34,165 bases of DNA, from positions 1 through 34,165 of the forward strand of contig JACQDF010000106.1 of NCBI GenBank assembly GCA_016201205.1, in the 5' to 3' direction. Below are positions 15,180-22,647 of this stretch, piece by piece (within the stretch, counting starts at the first letter, position 1; each line of letters opens with the position of its first letter). This DNA comes from Acidobacteriota bacterium. Its GTDB lineage: Bacteria > Acidobacteriota > Terriglobia > Bryobacterales > Bryobacteraceae. The translations under genes were made by a program, and so were the position numbers. The notes under the pieces are model-generated. The model was not told the origin of the DNA. It worked only from the letters and a program-made list of their open reading frames with translations, and searched no databases.

Positions 15180-17501
15180 ATGCTAGCGACAAGTTGCCCC
15201 ATGCCGCTGGTCTGGCTTCTGCTGGTCACCGCTGTTGTTGCCCAGACGCCGCCCTCGTTTGAGCGGGAGATCCGGCCTCTGCTCGAAAGTCAATGCCTGG
15301 GGTGCCACAACCAGAAACTGCGTCTGAGCGGATTGTCGCTCGCCACCCGAGCCAATCTGATGGCCGGCGGCAAACGCGGTCCGGCTGTGGACGAGGGCAA
15401 GCCCGACGAAAGCCGGTTGATTCAGGCTGTCCGCCACCAAGGCAACCTGCGTATGCCGCCGGGACGCAAGCTGTCTGACGAGGACATCCTGACGCTGGAG
15501 CGATGGATTGCCACCGGCGCATGGTGGCCGGATTCCGCTGTCACCCAAGCCCCGCCGAAGCCAAATCACTGGTCCTTTGCGGCCCCGCAACGGCCGGCTC
15601 TTCCCGAGCCGCGGAATTCGAAATGGGTGCGCACGCCGCTGGACCGCTTCATTCTGGCGCGTCTCGAGAAGGAAGGAATCGCTCCATCGCCGGAAGCGGA
15701 TCAGACGACGCTCATCCGCCGCGTCTATCTCGATCTCATCGGCCTGCTGCCGGCGCCCGAGGAAGTGGACGCGTTTGCCGCCGGCAATCGTCCGGACGCT
15801 TGGGAAACGCTGGTCGAGAAGCTGCTCGGCTCGCCGCATTACGGCGAGCGCTGGGGCCGCCACTGGCTCGATCTGGCCCGCTACGCCGATTCCGACGGCG
15901 GCAGCCGTGACGAGCCGCGTCAGATCTGGCGCTATCGCGACTGGGTGATTCAGGCGCTGAACAAAGACATGGCGTTCGACCAGTTCGTCGTCGAGCAGGT
16001 TGCCGGCGATCTGCTGCCCAATCCCACTGAGGATCAGCTCATCGCCACCGGTTTTCACCGCAATTCGCCGATTCAGATCGAGGCCGGCACCGACCGCGAG
16101 CAGTATCGGGTCGAAGCCGTGGTGGACCGCGTGGACACGACAGGCGCCGTATTCTTCGGCATGGGCGTGGGCTGCGCGCGCTGTCACGATCACAAGTACG
16201 ACCCCATCTCGCACCGCGAGTACTACCAGCTCTTCGCTTTTTTCAACAATTCGGATGACTGGGGCGAATCGCGTCCGCTGTTCAATGCGAAGTTCAACAA
16301 CCTGCATCATGTGCATGGGCCGATGCTTGATTTCGCTCCCGCTGAGCTGGTGCGGGAGCGCGACCAGATCCTCGAAAAGCTGCTGAAGCTGGATGCCGGG
16401 TTGGACAACTACCGGCGCGAGAAGAAGCCCGCCAAAGACGATCCTTTTGTCAAGCAGGCTGAAGAAGAGATGGCGCAGCTTCGCCAACGCATCCCGAAGT
16501 TTGAATCGACGATGATCATGCGCGAGCTGCCCGCCGCGCGCGAGACGCACACCATGCCCGGAGGCGATTATCTGGGCCGGGGCGAAAGAGTGTACCCCGG
16601 TACGCCGGCTTTCCTCAATTCGTTCGGCGGCGGCCCGAATGCGAACCGGCTCGATTTTGCGCGCTGGCTGGCGGAGCCCGCCAACCCGCTGCTGGCGCGC
16701 GTCACCGTCAACCGCATCTGGCAGCAGTATTTCGGCCGCGGCATTGTCGAGACGGAGAACGACTTCGGCACACAGGGCTCTCCTCCCACTCACCCCGAGC
16801 TGCTCGATTGGCTGGCGACCGAGTTCATCCGCGGCGGCTGGAGCCAGAAGGCGATCCACCGTCTGATCTGCAATTCCGCTGTCTACCGGCAGTCGTCCAA
16901 AGTGCGGGAAGACCTTGCCGAGCGCGACCCGCGCAATCAATTGCTGGCGCGGCAATCGCGGCTGCGGCTGGACGCGGAGATCGTGCGCGATGTGGCGCTG
17001 AGCGCCAGCGGCCTGCTGGAAGCGAAGATCGGCGGCCCCAGCGTTTTTCCGCCGCAGCCGGAAGCGGCCATGTCGGCGAGCCAGTTGAGAAAAACGTGGA
17101 AGGCATCCCAGGGACCGGACCGGCGCCGCCGCGGCATGTACACCTTCTATTGGCGGGTGACGCCGCATCCGGCGCTCGTTGTCTTTGACACACCCAATGC
17201 GATGACCGCCTGCACGCGGCGCAATCGCTCGAATACGCCGCTGCAAGCGCTGGCGCTGTTGAATGAAACCGTGTTCCATGAGTTCGCCCAGGCGTTGGCG
17301 GGCCGCCTTGTGAAAGAAGCGCCTGGCGGGCTCCAGGAGCGGCTTCAAAGAGCATACCGGCTCACCGTGTCGCGCCAGCCGAGCTCCGCTGAGATCGTCC
17401 GCTTGAAGCGGCTGCTGGACTTCGAGCCTGATCAGACGGCGGCATGGGTCAGCGTGGCCCGCGTGCTGCTCAACACCGATGAGTTCATTACCAGGGAGTA
17501 A
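15180..17501 (+). CDS. PSCyt1/DUF1549/DUF1553 (PSD1) secreted protein
   Basis: 773 residues. After a signal peptide (MPLVWLLLVTAVVAQ) comes a cytochrome-like PSCyt1 domain with CLGCH. PSCyt2 (DUF1549) follows from about residue 155 (TPLDRFILARLEKEG; HYGERWGRHWLDLARYADSD). Then come CARCHDHKYDPISHREYY and the C-terminal DUF1553 domain (NRIWQQYFGRGIVETENDFG; RNRSNTPLQALALLNE). The architecture is widespread in Planctomycetes and Solibacter-type Acidobacteriota and is nearly always followed by DUF1501, as here. The role is not established; glycan breakdown is often suggested. The ATG at 15180 is used; the ATG at 15201 directly starts the signal peptide and is equally plausible. Confidence 0.88.
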   Translation: MLATSCPMPLVWLLLVTAVVAQTPPSFEREIRPLLESQCLGCHNQKLRLSGLSLATRANLMAGGKRGPAVDEGKPDESRLIQAVRHQGNLRMPPGRKLSDEDILTLERWIATGAWWPDSAVTQAPPKPNHWSFAAPQRPALPEPRNSKWVRTPLDRFILARLEKEGIAPSPEADQTTLIRRVYLDLIGLLPAPEEVDAFAAGNRPDAWETLVEKLLGSPHYGERWGRHWLDLARYADSDGGSRDEPRQIWRYRDWVIQALNKDMAFDQFVVEQVAGDLLPNPTEDQLIATGFHRNSPIQIEAGTDREQYRVEAVVDRVDTTGAVFFGMGVGCARCHDHKYDPISHREYYQLFAFFNNSDDWGESRPLFNAKFNNLHHVHGPMLDFAPAELVRERDQILEKLLKLDAGLDNYRREKKPAKDDPFVKQAEEEMAQLRQRIPKFESTMIMRELPAARETHTMPGGDYLGRGERVYPGTPAFLNSFGGGPNANRLDFARWLAEPANPLLARVTVNRIWQQYFGRGIVETENDFGTQGSPPTHPELLDWLATEFIRGGWSQKAIHRLICNSAVYRQSSKVREDLAERDPRNQLLARQSRLRLDAEIVRDVALSASGLLEAKIGGPSVFPPQPEAAMSASQLRKTWKASQGPDRRRRGMYTFYWRVTPHPALVVFDTPNAMTACTRRNRSNTPLQALALLNETVFHEFAQALAGRLVKEAPGGLQERLQRAYRLTVSRQPSSAEIVRLKRLLDFEPDQTAAWVSVARVLLNTDEFITRE

Positions 17502-17505
17502 GCCG

Positions 17506-18933
17506 ATGACGCTGCCGGAACGAGTCGAATTGGCGGAAACGCGTCGCCATTTCTTTCGCCAGTGCCGCGTCGGCATCGGCCGGATCGCGCTGGCTCAGTT
17601 GCTCGAGCGATCGCTGGCAGCGGCCCCGAACCGGCCGATGGCGGCCAGGCCTCCGCACTTCCCCGCGAAAGCAAAGAGCGTCATCTACCTGTTCATGGCA
17701 GGCGGCCCCAGCCAGCTCGATATGTTCGATTACAAGCCCAAGCTCGAGGAGCTGGATGGGCAGAAACCGCCAGACTCCTTCATGAAGGGGAAGCGGTTCG
17801 CGTTCATGGAGCGCATGGGGTACCAGAAGATGCTGGCTTCCAGGTCGAAATTCGCCCGGCGCGGCCAGAGCGGGACCTGGATTTCGGAGCTGCTGCCGCA
17901 CATCGCGGGCATCGCGGATGACATCGCCGTCATCACGACGATGAAGACGGAGAACTTCAATCACGCGCCAGCGAAGGTGTTTGCCCACACCGGTTCGATT
18001 GTGCCGGGGCGGCCGAGTCTGGGGGCGTGGATCTCATACGGGCTCGGAAGCGAATCGGACAGCCTGCCGGGTTTTGTTGCGTTGCAGAGCGGCCCTCGCG
18101 GCCCGCGCAACGGACCGCTGATCTGGGGTTCGGGGTTCTTGCCGAGCGCGTATCAGGGCGTGCCTTTCCTGCCAGGCAGCGAGCCTGTGTTCAATCTCGC
18201 CAGCCAGCCCGGCATCACGCCGGAGCGGCAGGAGCGCGCGCTGGCGGCAATTCGCGACCTCAACCAGCTTCGATTCCTGGAAACCGGAGATGACGAAATC
18301 GCCACCCGCATCGCTTCCTATGAAACTGCGTTTCGGATGCAGACCAGCGGGCCGGAATTGATGAGCCTGGCCAGCGAATCAAAAGAAACGCTCGAGCTGT
18401 ACGGCACCGAGCCGGGTAAGAACAGCTTTGCCAACAACTGCCTGCTGGCGCGGCGCCTGGTCGAGCGTGGCGTGCGTTGTGTGCAGGTCTATCACACCGA
18501 CTGGGATCACCACACCAATATCGCCCGTGCACTCGAGAACGTATGCCGCGAAGTGGACCGGGCGTCGGCGGCGCTGGTCGCGGATTTGAAGCGCCGCGGG
18601 CTGCTGGCAGAAACGCTGGTCCTTTGGGGAGGCGAATTCGGACGCACCCCGTTGAGCGATGGGGAAAAGGGAACCGCCGCAGGCCGGAATCATCACATCG
18701 ATGCCTATGCGACCTGGCTCGCCGGCGGCGGCGTGAAAGGCGGCCAGACAGTGAGGCAGACCGACGAGATCGGCTTCCACGCCGTCGAAGATCCGGTGCA
18801 TGTTCACGACCTGCACGCGACCATCCTGCACTTGCTGGGCATCGAGCATACACGCCTTACGTTTCGCTTTCAGGGGAGGGACTTCCGACTGACCGACGTG
18901 GCCGGGCGGTTGGTGAAAAAGCTCGTTAGCTGA
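17506..18933 (+). CDS. DUF1501 protein, sulfatase-like fold
   Basis: 475 residues, starting 4 nt after the PSD1 stop with GGGAG upstream. MAGGPSQLDMFDYKPKLEEL near residue 65 is the DUF1501 signature, followed by MKTENFNHAPAKVFAHTGS and WGGEFGRTPLSDGEKGTAAG with GRNHH. DUF1501 belongs to the alkaline-phosphatase-like fold, but the catalytic nucleophile of sulfatases is not evident. An N-terminal RRHFFRQCRVGIGRIAL resembles a weak Tat signal. It forms an operon with the PSD1 gene, and the two probably act on the same extracellular substrate. The transposase gene converges 7 nt downstream. Confidence 0.9.
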   Translation: MTLPERVELAETRRHFFRQCRVGIGRIALAQLLERSLAAAPNRPMAARPPHFPAKAKSVIYLFMAGGPSQLDMFDYKPKLEELDGQKPPDSFMKGKRFAFMERMGYQKMLASRSKFARRGQSGTWISELLPHIAGIADDIAVITTMKTENFNHAPAKVFAHTGSIVPGRPSLGAWISYGLGSESDSLPGFVALQSGPRGPRNGPLIWGSGFLPSAYQGVPFLPGSEPVFNLASQPGITPERQERALAAIRDLNQLRFLETGDDEIATRIASYETAFRMQTSGPELMSLASESKETLELYGTEPGKNSFANNCLLARRLVERGVRCVQVYHTDWDHHTNIARALENVCREVDRASAALVADLKRRGLLAETLVLWGGEFGRTPLSDGEKGTAAGRNHHIDAYATWLAGGGVKGGQTVRQTDEIGFHAVEDPVHVHDLHATILHLLGIEHTRLTFRFQGRDFRLTDVAGRLVKKLVS

Positions 18934-18940
18934 ATTTGCC

Positions 18941-19519
18941 TCACAGTGGGGTGGCCAATCCTGGCCGCCTCCGGGCTTCAGCCCGGCACGCACTGGACCA
19001 CGGAAACTGCTCCGGTGAAGCAGCCAAACCCGCTCTGACCGGGTTGTCCTCGATGTAGCACAGAATTCGCTGGATCTCTTGGCCGTTGCGAACCAAGTGA
19101 TCATAGCTCTCGTCTTGCCAAAACGGCTGGCCTGTACGGCCGAGAATCCGGTTGGCTTCACGGGCAGTGAATCCCTTGAGCGGTCCAAGCCATTCTCTTG
19201 CTGTCGCAAGAGGGGTGACGAGAAGGTGGACGTGATTCGGCATCACAACGTACGAATGCAACTGATAGCGGTGGAACCTGGTTTCCCCGTCGCTCAGGGC
19301 TTGCACAACCACGTGAGCGATTTCGGGCACGCCGAGAAAGACAGGCCCGCTCCTGTTTTGGTCCAGAATCCTGTCCATGGCGGCAAAGGCTTTGCCGGAC
19401 GTCACGTTTGCCGGAGGGAAGATTCGATTGTAGGGAAGGCTGCCATGCAGCCGGAAGGTCACGAACAAGGGCTGGCCGATCACTTCCCAGTGCGGAAGCC
19501 GGCGCTGATAGAAGTGCAT
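18941..19519 (-). CDS. REP-associated tyrosine transposase (RAYT, Y1_Tnp family)
   Basis: 192 residues from the ATG at 19519. The HUH motif is VMPNHVHLLV, and the catalytic tyrosine lies in DESYDHLVRN. The N-terminal RRLPHWEVIGQPLFVTFRLH and the C-terminal ILCYIEDNPVRAGLA with FPWSSA are classic RAYT segments. These single-strand nucleases act on REP hairpins, which flank the gene here (18959-18986, 19543-19626, 19772-19855). The last residues (AEARRRPG) are encoded by the CCGGGCTTCAGCCCGG hairpin, so one REP is inside the gene end. TATACT on the minus strand at 19524-19529 lies only a few bases before the ATG, so the transcript would be nearly leaderless. Confidence 0.9.
   Translation of the reverse strand: MHFYQRRLPHWEVIGQPLFVTFRLHGSLPYNRIFPPANVTSGKAFAAMDRILDQNRSGPVFLGVPEIAHVVVQALSDGETRFHRYQLHSYVVMPNHVHLLVTPLATAREWLGPLKGFTAREANRILGRTGQPFWQDESYDHLVRNGQEIQRILCYIEDNPVRAGLAASPEQFPWSSACRAEARRRPGLATPL
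18959..18986. repeat. REP-type hairpin, copy 1 of a 28-bp repeat
   Basis: The 28-bp repeat includes the perfect stem CCGGGCT-TC-AGCCCGG. An identical copy lies at 19627-19654. This copy is inside the 3' end of the transposase gene and marks the left end of a tandemly duplicated transposase/REP unit. Confidence 0.8.
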
Positions 19520-19542
19520 CGAGAGTATAGTGGTTGGAGCGA

Positions 19543-19626
19543 GCAAGAAATCTCAGACAGGGCAGAAGCCGGCCAGAAGGCCGGCTGCTGGCTGAAAGCC
19601 AGCCCCACCGGTGCTCAGAAGGTCCG
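19543..19626. repeat. 84-bp double-hairpin REP unit, copy A
   Basis: Two adjacent stems are present: GCCGGCC-AGAA-GGCCGGC (19568-19585) and GCTGGCT-GAA-AGCCAGC (19587-19603). A copy with one base difference (CACCGG against CACTGG) lies at 19772-19855. The unit lies just upstream of the transposase gene, as expected for RAYT-associated REPs. Confidence 0.85.
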
Positions 19627-19771
19627 TCCTGGCCGCCTCCGGGCTTCAGCCCGGAAACTGGCTTGCACAATAATTTGAGCGATTTCGGGCACGCCGAGAA
19701 AAACAGGCCCGCTCCTGTTTTGGTCCAGAATCCTGTCCATGGCGGCAAAGGCTGCCATGCAGCCGGAAGGT
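19627..19771 (-). pseudogene. collapsed second copy of the transposase gene
   Basis: 19627-19654 repeats the gene's 3' end exactly. From about 19661 to 19770 the sequence repeats 19300-19391 and 19442-19465 nearly exactly. One deletion removes 50 bp (19392-19441 of the intact gene) between two AAGGCT hexamers, and larger parts of the gene are missing on either side. The remnant is followed by the second 84-bp REP unit, so a whole transposase/REP unit was duplicated in tandem and then decayed. No product is possible. Confidence 0.8.
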
Positions 19772-19855
19772 GCAAGAAATCTCAGACAGGGCAGAAGCCG
19801 GCCAGAAGGCCGGCTGCTGGCTGAAAGCCAGCCCCACTGGTGCTCAGAAGGTCCG
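19772..19855. repeat. 84-bp double-hairpin REP unit, copy B
   Basis: Near-identical copy of 19543-19626 with the same two stems. Its last 12 bp overlap the end of the neighbouring minus-strand CCA/poly(A) polymerase gene, including its stop codon at 19844-19846. Confidence 0.85.
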
Positions 19856-21154
19856 CCGCGGCGTCGCCATCACCGGCGCCGGCGACGGCACGACTTCCGG
19901 CGCAGGAGCCGGCTTGCGTGCACGCCCGTCGAGCCGAGCCACGATTTTCTCCGCCTTCCGCCTGGCGAACTTCGGTGTTCCAGGAGTCAGCCCCTCGGCT
20001 TCCACCTCGCGGTCGGTGACCTCGGACGCCGCCAGCATGTACTTTTGCAGATAGTGGCGGATGCGGTCCTGCACCAGCCGTTGCGTCGTCTCGAGATAAA
20101 GAAAAAGCACCGTCTCGCCGGCTCCCCCAACCAGCACTTCATGGACCTGAGAAGGCTTCTGAAGCTTGGCCGATTTGAGCGCTTTCTCCAGTTTCCTGGC
20201 CCGTGCCTCGAGCCTGGAGAGCACGTCCACTTCCCTTCGCTGGGCAGCGATGTTCTTCATGAGCGTGGCGCGCTCGTTGGGCGTCAGCTTTTGCGTCAGA
20301 AGATGGAAGAACAACGCGAAATCATCCACACGCAGCGTCACACCGAAGGGAATCAACTGGCGCGCCTTTTGAAGCCGCGCAAACCCGTGCAAATTGAGCT
20401 TGGGTCCGGTCAGCGCGGGCGAGACCTGGGCCAGCAGGCCGGCTTGCTCGAGCGCCTTCAACACCTCGCCGGGATTGGGCTCATGGGCCGTATGCCGCAA
20501 CTGCTCGAAGAGAACGCGCGGCGGGATGAGATTCTGCATCTGGCCCTGGTGGGCGTTCTCATGCTGGGCCGCCGTGCGCTCCTCAACCGTAAACCCGAGC
20601 CGCACTTTCAGCCGCAAGAGCCGCCATAACCGCACCGGATCATCATAGAAAACATAGTTGTGCACGGCGCGCAATTCGCGGCGCTCCAGGTCCGCCAGGC
20701 CGTTGGTGGGATCCAGCAGCAACCCTCGGGATGCCCGCCCCAGTGAGAGCGCAATCGAATTGATGGTGAAATCGCGGCACCGCAGGTCTTCATGGATCGA
20801 AGCCGGCCTCACCTGCGGCTTGCCTCCCGGTTTGGGATAGCGCTCGTGGCGGGCCATGGCAAGCTGAACCGTCGAGCCATCCGACAAGATCAGCTCCGCG
20901 GTCCGTCGCAGCTCGTCCAGCGAGGTGATCCGAGCGCCCAGCTTCTTTGCCAGGTCCCTGGCCAGTTTCAAAGCGTTGCCTTCCACCACGAAATCCAGGT
21001 CGCGGATGGGAAACCCGCCCAGCATGTCGCGCATCGCGCCGCCGGCCAGAAAAACGTTGGTGCCGGAAGCGTCGCACACCTGAAGCAGCTCGGACAGGAA
21101 CTTCGACTGCTCACCGACCAGGTGATTCTCCAGCATGAACATGTAGTCACTCAT
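19844..21154 (-). CDS. CCA-adding enzyme / poly(A) polymerase family protein (class II nucleotidyltransferase)
   Basis: 436 residues. The nucleotidyltransferase core has FLAGGAMRDML at about 36-46 and the metal-binding DLDFVVEG near 54. Motif B is CRDFTINSIAL near 128, and the tRNA-binding helix DDPVRLWRLLRLKVRLGF is near 172. It either adds CCA to tRNA 3' ends or acts as poly(A) polymerase; residue patterns do not decide. A long alanine- and proline-rich basic tail ends in a REP repeat, which may have extended the protein. No HD domain is seen. The xer gene on the same strand ends 13 nt before its start. Confidence 0.85.
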   Translation of the reverse strand: MSDYMFMLENHLVGEQSKFLSELLQVCDASGTNVFLAGGAMRDMLGGFPIRDLDFVVEGNALKLARDLAKKLGARITSLDELRRTAELILSDGSTVQLAMARHERYPKPGGKPQVRPASIHEDLRCRDFTINSIALSLGRASRGLLLDPTNGLADLERRELRAVHNYVFYDDPVRLWRLLRLKVRLGFTVEERTAAQHENAHQGQMQNLIPPRVLFEQLRHTAHEPNPGEVLKALEQAGLLAQVSPALTGPKLNLHGFARLQKARQLIPFGVTLRVDDFALFFHLLTQKLTPNERATLMKNIAAQRREVDVLSRLEARARKLEKALKSAKLQKPSQVHEVLVGGAGETVLFLYLETTQRLVQDRIRHYLQKYMLAASEVTDREVEAEGLTPGTPKFARRKAEKIVARLDGRARKPAPAPEVVPSPAPVMATPRRTF

Positions 21155-21167
21155 CTCGTGCGTGTCC

Positions 21168-22067
21168 TCATGCGCGGGGGTGGTGTGCGTCCAGAGTGGC
21201 CCGCAGCCGGGAGCGGGCGACGTGGGTGTAGATCTGAGTGGTGGAGATGTCGGCGTGACCGAGCATCGTCTGCAAGCTTCGCAGGTCCGCGCCCCCTTCC
21301 AGCAGATGAGTGGCGAAGGTGTGCCGCAGCACGTGCGGGCTCAGCTCGCCGAACGCACCCGCCTTCTTGCCGTGCCCGCGTAAGGCTTTCCAGAAGCCCT
21401 GGCGAGTCAGCTTGCCTCCTCGGGCGGTGACAAACAGGTGGCGGCTGGCGCGGCCTTTCAGCAGCGCCGGGCGGGCCGAGTCCAGGTACCGCCGAACTGC
21501 CTCGACAGCCTCACGGCCCACCGGCACCAGCCGCTCTTTGTTGCCCTTTCCAGTCACCCGAACCAGGCCCATTTCCAGATTGAGATCCGAGAACTCGAGA
21601 TGGCACAACTCGCTGACGCGGAGCCCGCTCGAGTACAGCAGAGCGATCATGGCCCGGTCGCGGATGCCGTTCGGCTTGTTCTCGTCGGGCGATCGCGTGA
21701 GCCGGTCCATTTGCTCGCCGTTCAGGTAGCGAGGCAGGCGTCGCGGCTGGCGGGGGCTTGGGAGCACGACCGTCGGGTCTTCCCCGATTCGGCCTTCTCG
21801 AAGCAAAAAGGCGTACAGACCGCGAAGAGTGCTGAGCTGCCGGGCGATCGACCGGCTGCCGAGGCCCTGCTGGTAGAGCCAGTCCAGGTAGGCAGGCAGT
21901 TCCTGGGCGTCAGCAAGGCGGCCTTGCCAGCGGACGCCTGCAAACGCCTTCAGCCGAGCCAGGTCCCGGCTATAGGCATCCATCGAATTGGCCGCTAACC
22001 CCTTCTCGATGCGGCAGAAATCAAGAAACGCCTCGCAAGCCGGGGCAGCGGGGGCGTCAAGTGGCAT
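21168..22067 (-). CDS. tyrosine recombinase, XerC/XerD type
   Basis: 299 residues, normal for Xer proteins. The N-terminal SAM-like domain ends near residue 95. Catalytic residues are seen in SGLRVSELCHL (Arg), GKGNKERLVP (Lys), SPHVLRHTFATHLLEGG (His and Arg), LGHADISTTQIYTHV (His and Tyr nucleophile). It most likely resolves chromosome dimers at dif rather than moving an element, as the size, domain order and housekeeping neighbours suggest. The ATG at 22067 (MPLDAPAAP) gives the family-like N-terminus; a longer frame from 22124 is less likely. TTGTTC-N16-TATTGT upstream on the minus strand is a plausible promoter. Confidence 0.9.
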   Translation of the reverse strand: MPLDAPAAPACEAFLDFCRIEKGLAANSMDAYSRDLARLKAFAGVRWQGRLADAQELPAYLDWLYQQGLGSRSIARQLSTLRGLYAFLLREGRIGEDPTVVLPSPRQPRRLPRYLNGEQMDRLTRSPDENKPNGIRDRAMIALLYSSGLRVSELCHLEFSDLNLEMGLVRVTGKGNKERLVPVGREAVEAVRRYLDSARPALLKGRASRHLFVTARGGKLTRQGFWKALRGHGKKAGAFGELSPHVLRHTFATHLLEGGADLRSLQTMLGHADISTTQIYTHVARSRLRATLDAHHPRA

Positions 22068-22091
22068 TGAGCCAATGATACAATATTCGCA

Positions 22092-22110
22092 AAATTGTTT
22101 TGAACAATTT
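22092..22110. promoter_or_regulatory. operator-like inverted repeat between xer and divergent gene
   Basis: AAATTGTT-TTG-AACAATTT is a perfect 8-bp dyad with a 3-nt centre, in an AT-rich patch of otherwise GC-rich DNA. It overlaps the likely -35 of the xer promoter (TTGTTC, minus strand) and lies 46 nt before the TTG start of the divergent gene. A dimeric regulator could bind here. Confidence 0.5.
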
Positions 22111-22155
22111 AGGGAAGAAGGCACCGGAAGAAGACGCAGGCGGAAGGGGATTCTC

Positions 22156-22644
22156 TTGTCGGCATCGACAAATAAAAGGGCGTTGATTCAGAGGTTTGAA
22201 CGAGATCATCTCTATGGTTACTTGAATCTGGCCACCTTCCTCCAGCCCAAAGGCGTCGAACTGCTGAACCTCTCCGGAACCCTTCTTCTGGTTCCTTACG
22301 AGGAGATCAAGTCGGTCTTCCTGGTGAAAGAATTCGAGCCGCCCGACGCCAATGAGAAGAGGCTCTTCACGACCCGGCCCAAGTCGCCCGGCCTTTGGAT
22401 CCGCATGCGGTTTCGCGACAACGACCAAATGGATGGGCTGCTGGTCAACAACCTCCTTCTGCTGGACCCGTACGGTTTTTCAGTTACACCGCCCGATCCG
22501 GCCTCGAACCACCAGCGCGTCTTCGTGCCACGCCAGGCCTTGGCCGACATTCAGGTTCTCGCGGTGATCGGCAGTTCCTTCCGCCGGGAGCCAAAACCAC
22601 GGGCAAAGCCGGTTGTGAAAGAGCAGATCAGCCTGTTCGAATAG
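22156..22644 (+). CDS. conserved-looking hypothetical protein, about 162 residues
   Basis: I do not recognise a named domain. From a TTG at 22156 (GGAAGGGG upstream) the protein reads LSASTNKRALIQRFERDHLY and continues with FLQPKGVELLNLSGTLLLVP, YEEIKSVFLVKEF, LWIRMRFRDNDQMDGLLVNN and VFVPRQALADIQVLAVIGSS. The alternating strand-rich pattern suggests a small beta domain that may bind nucleotide or RNA, but this is a guess. An ATG at 22075 would add 27 residues and reach across the palindrome at 22092-22110; the TTG is preferred because the palindrome looks regulatory. The stop is 3 nt before the M23 peptidase start, so the two form an operon. Confidence 0.7.
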   Translation: MSASTNKRALIQRFERDHLYGYLNLATFLQPKGVELLNLSGTLLLVPYEEIKSVFLVKEFEPPDANEKRLFTTRPKSPGLWIRMRFRDNDQMDGLLVNNLLLLDPYGFSVTPPDPASNHQRVFVPRQALADIQVLAVIGSSFRREPKPRAKPVVKEQISLFE

Positions 22645-22647
22645 CGC

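Noticed and set aside
15183-17576. 797-codon minus-strand frame opposite the PSCyt/PSD1 gene
   Set aside because: The plus strand carries clear PSCyt1/DUF1549/DUF1553 motifs; the minus frame is an antisense artefact of high GC content.
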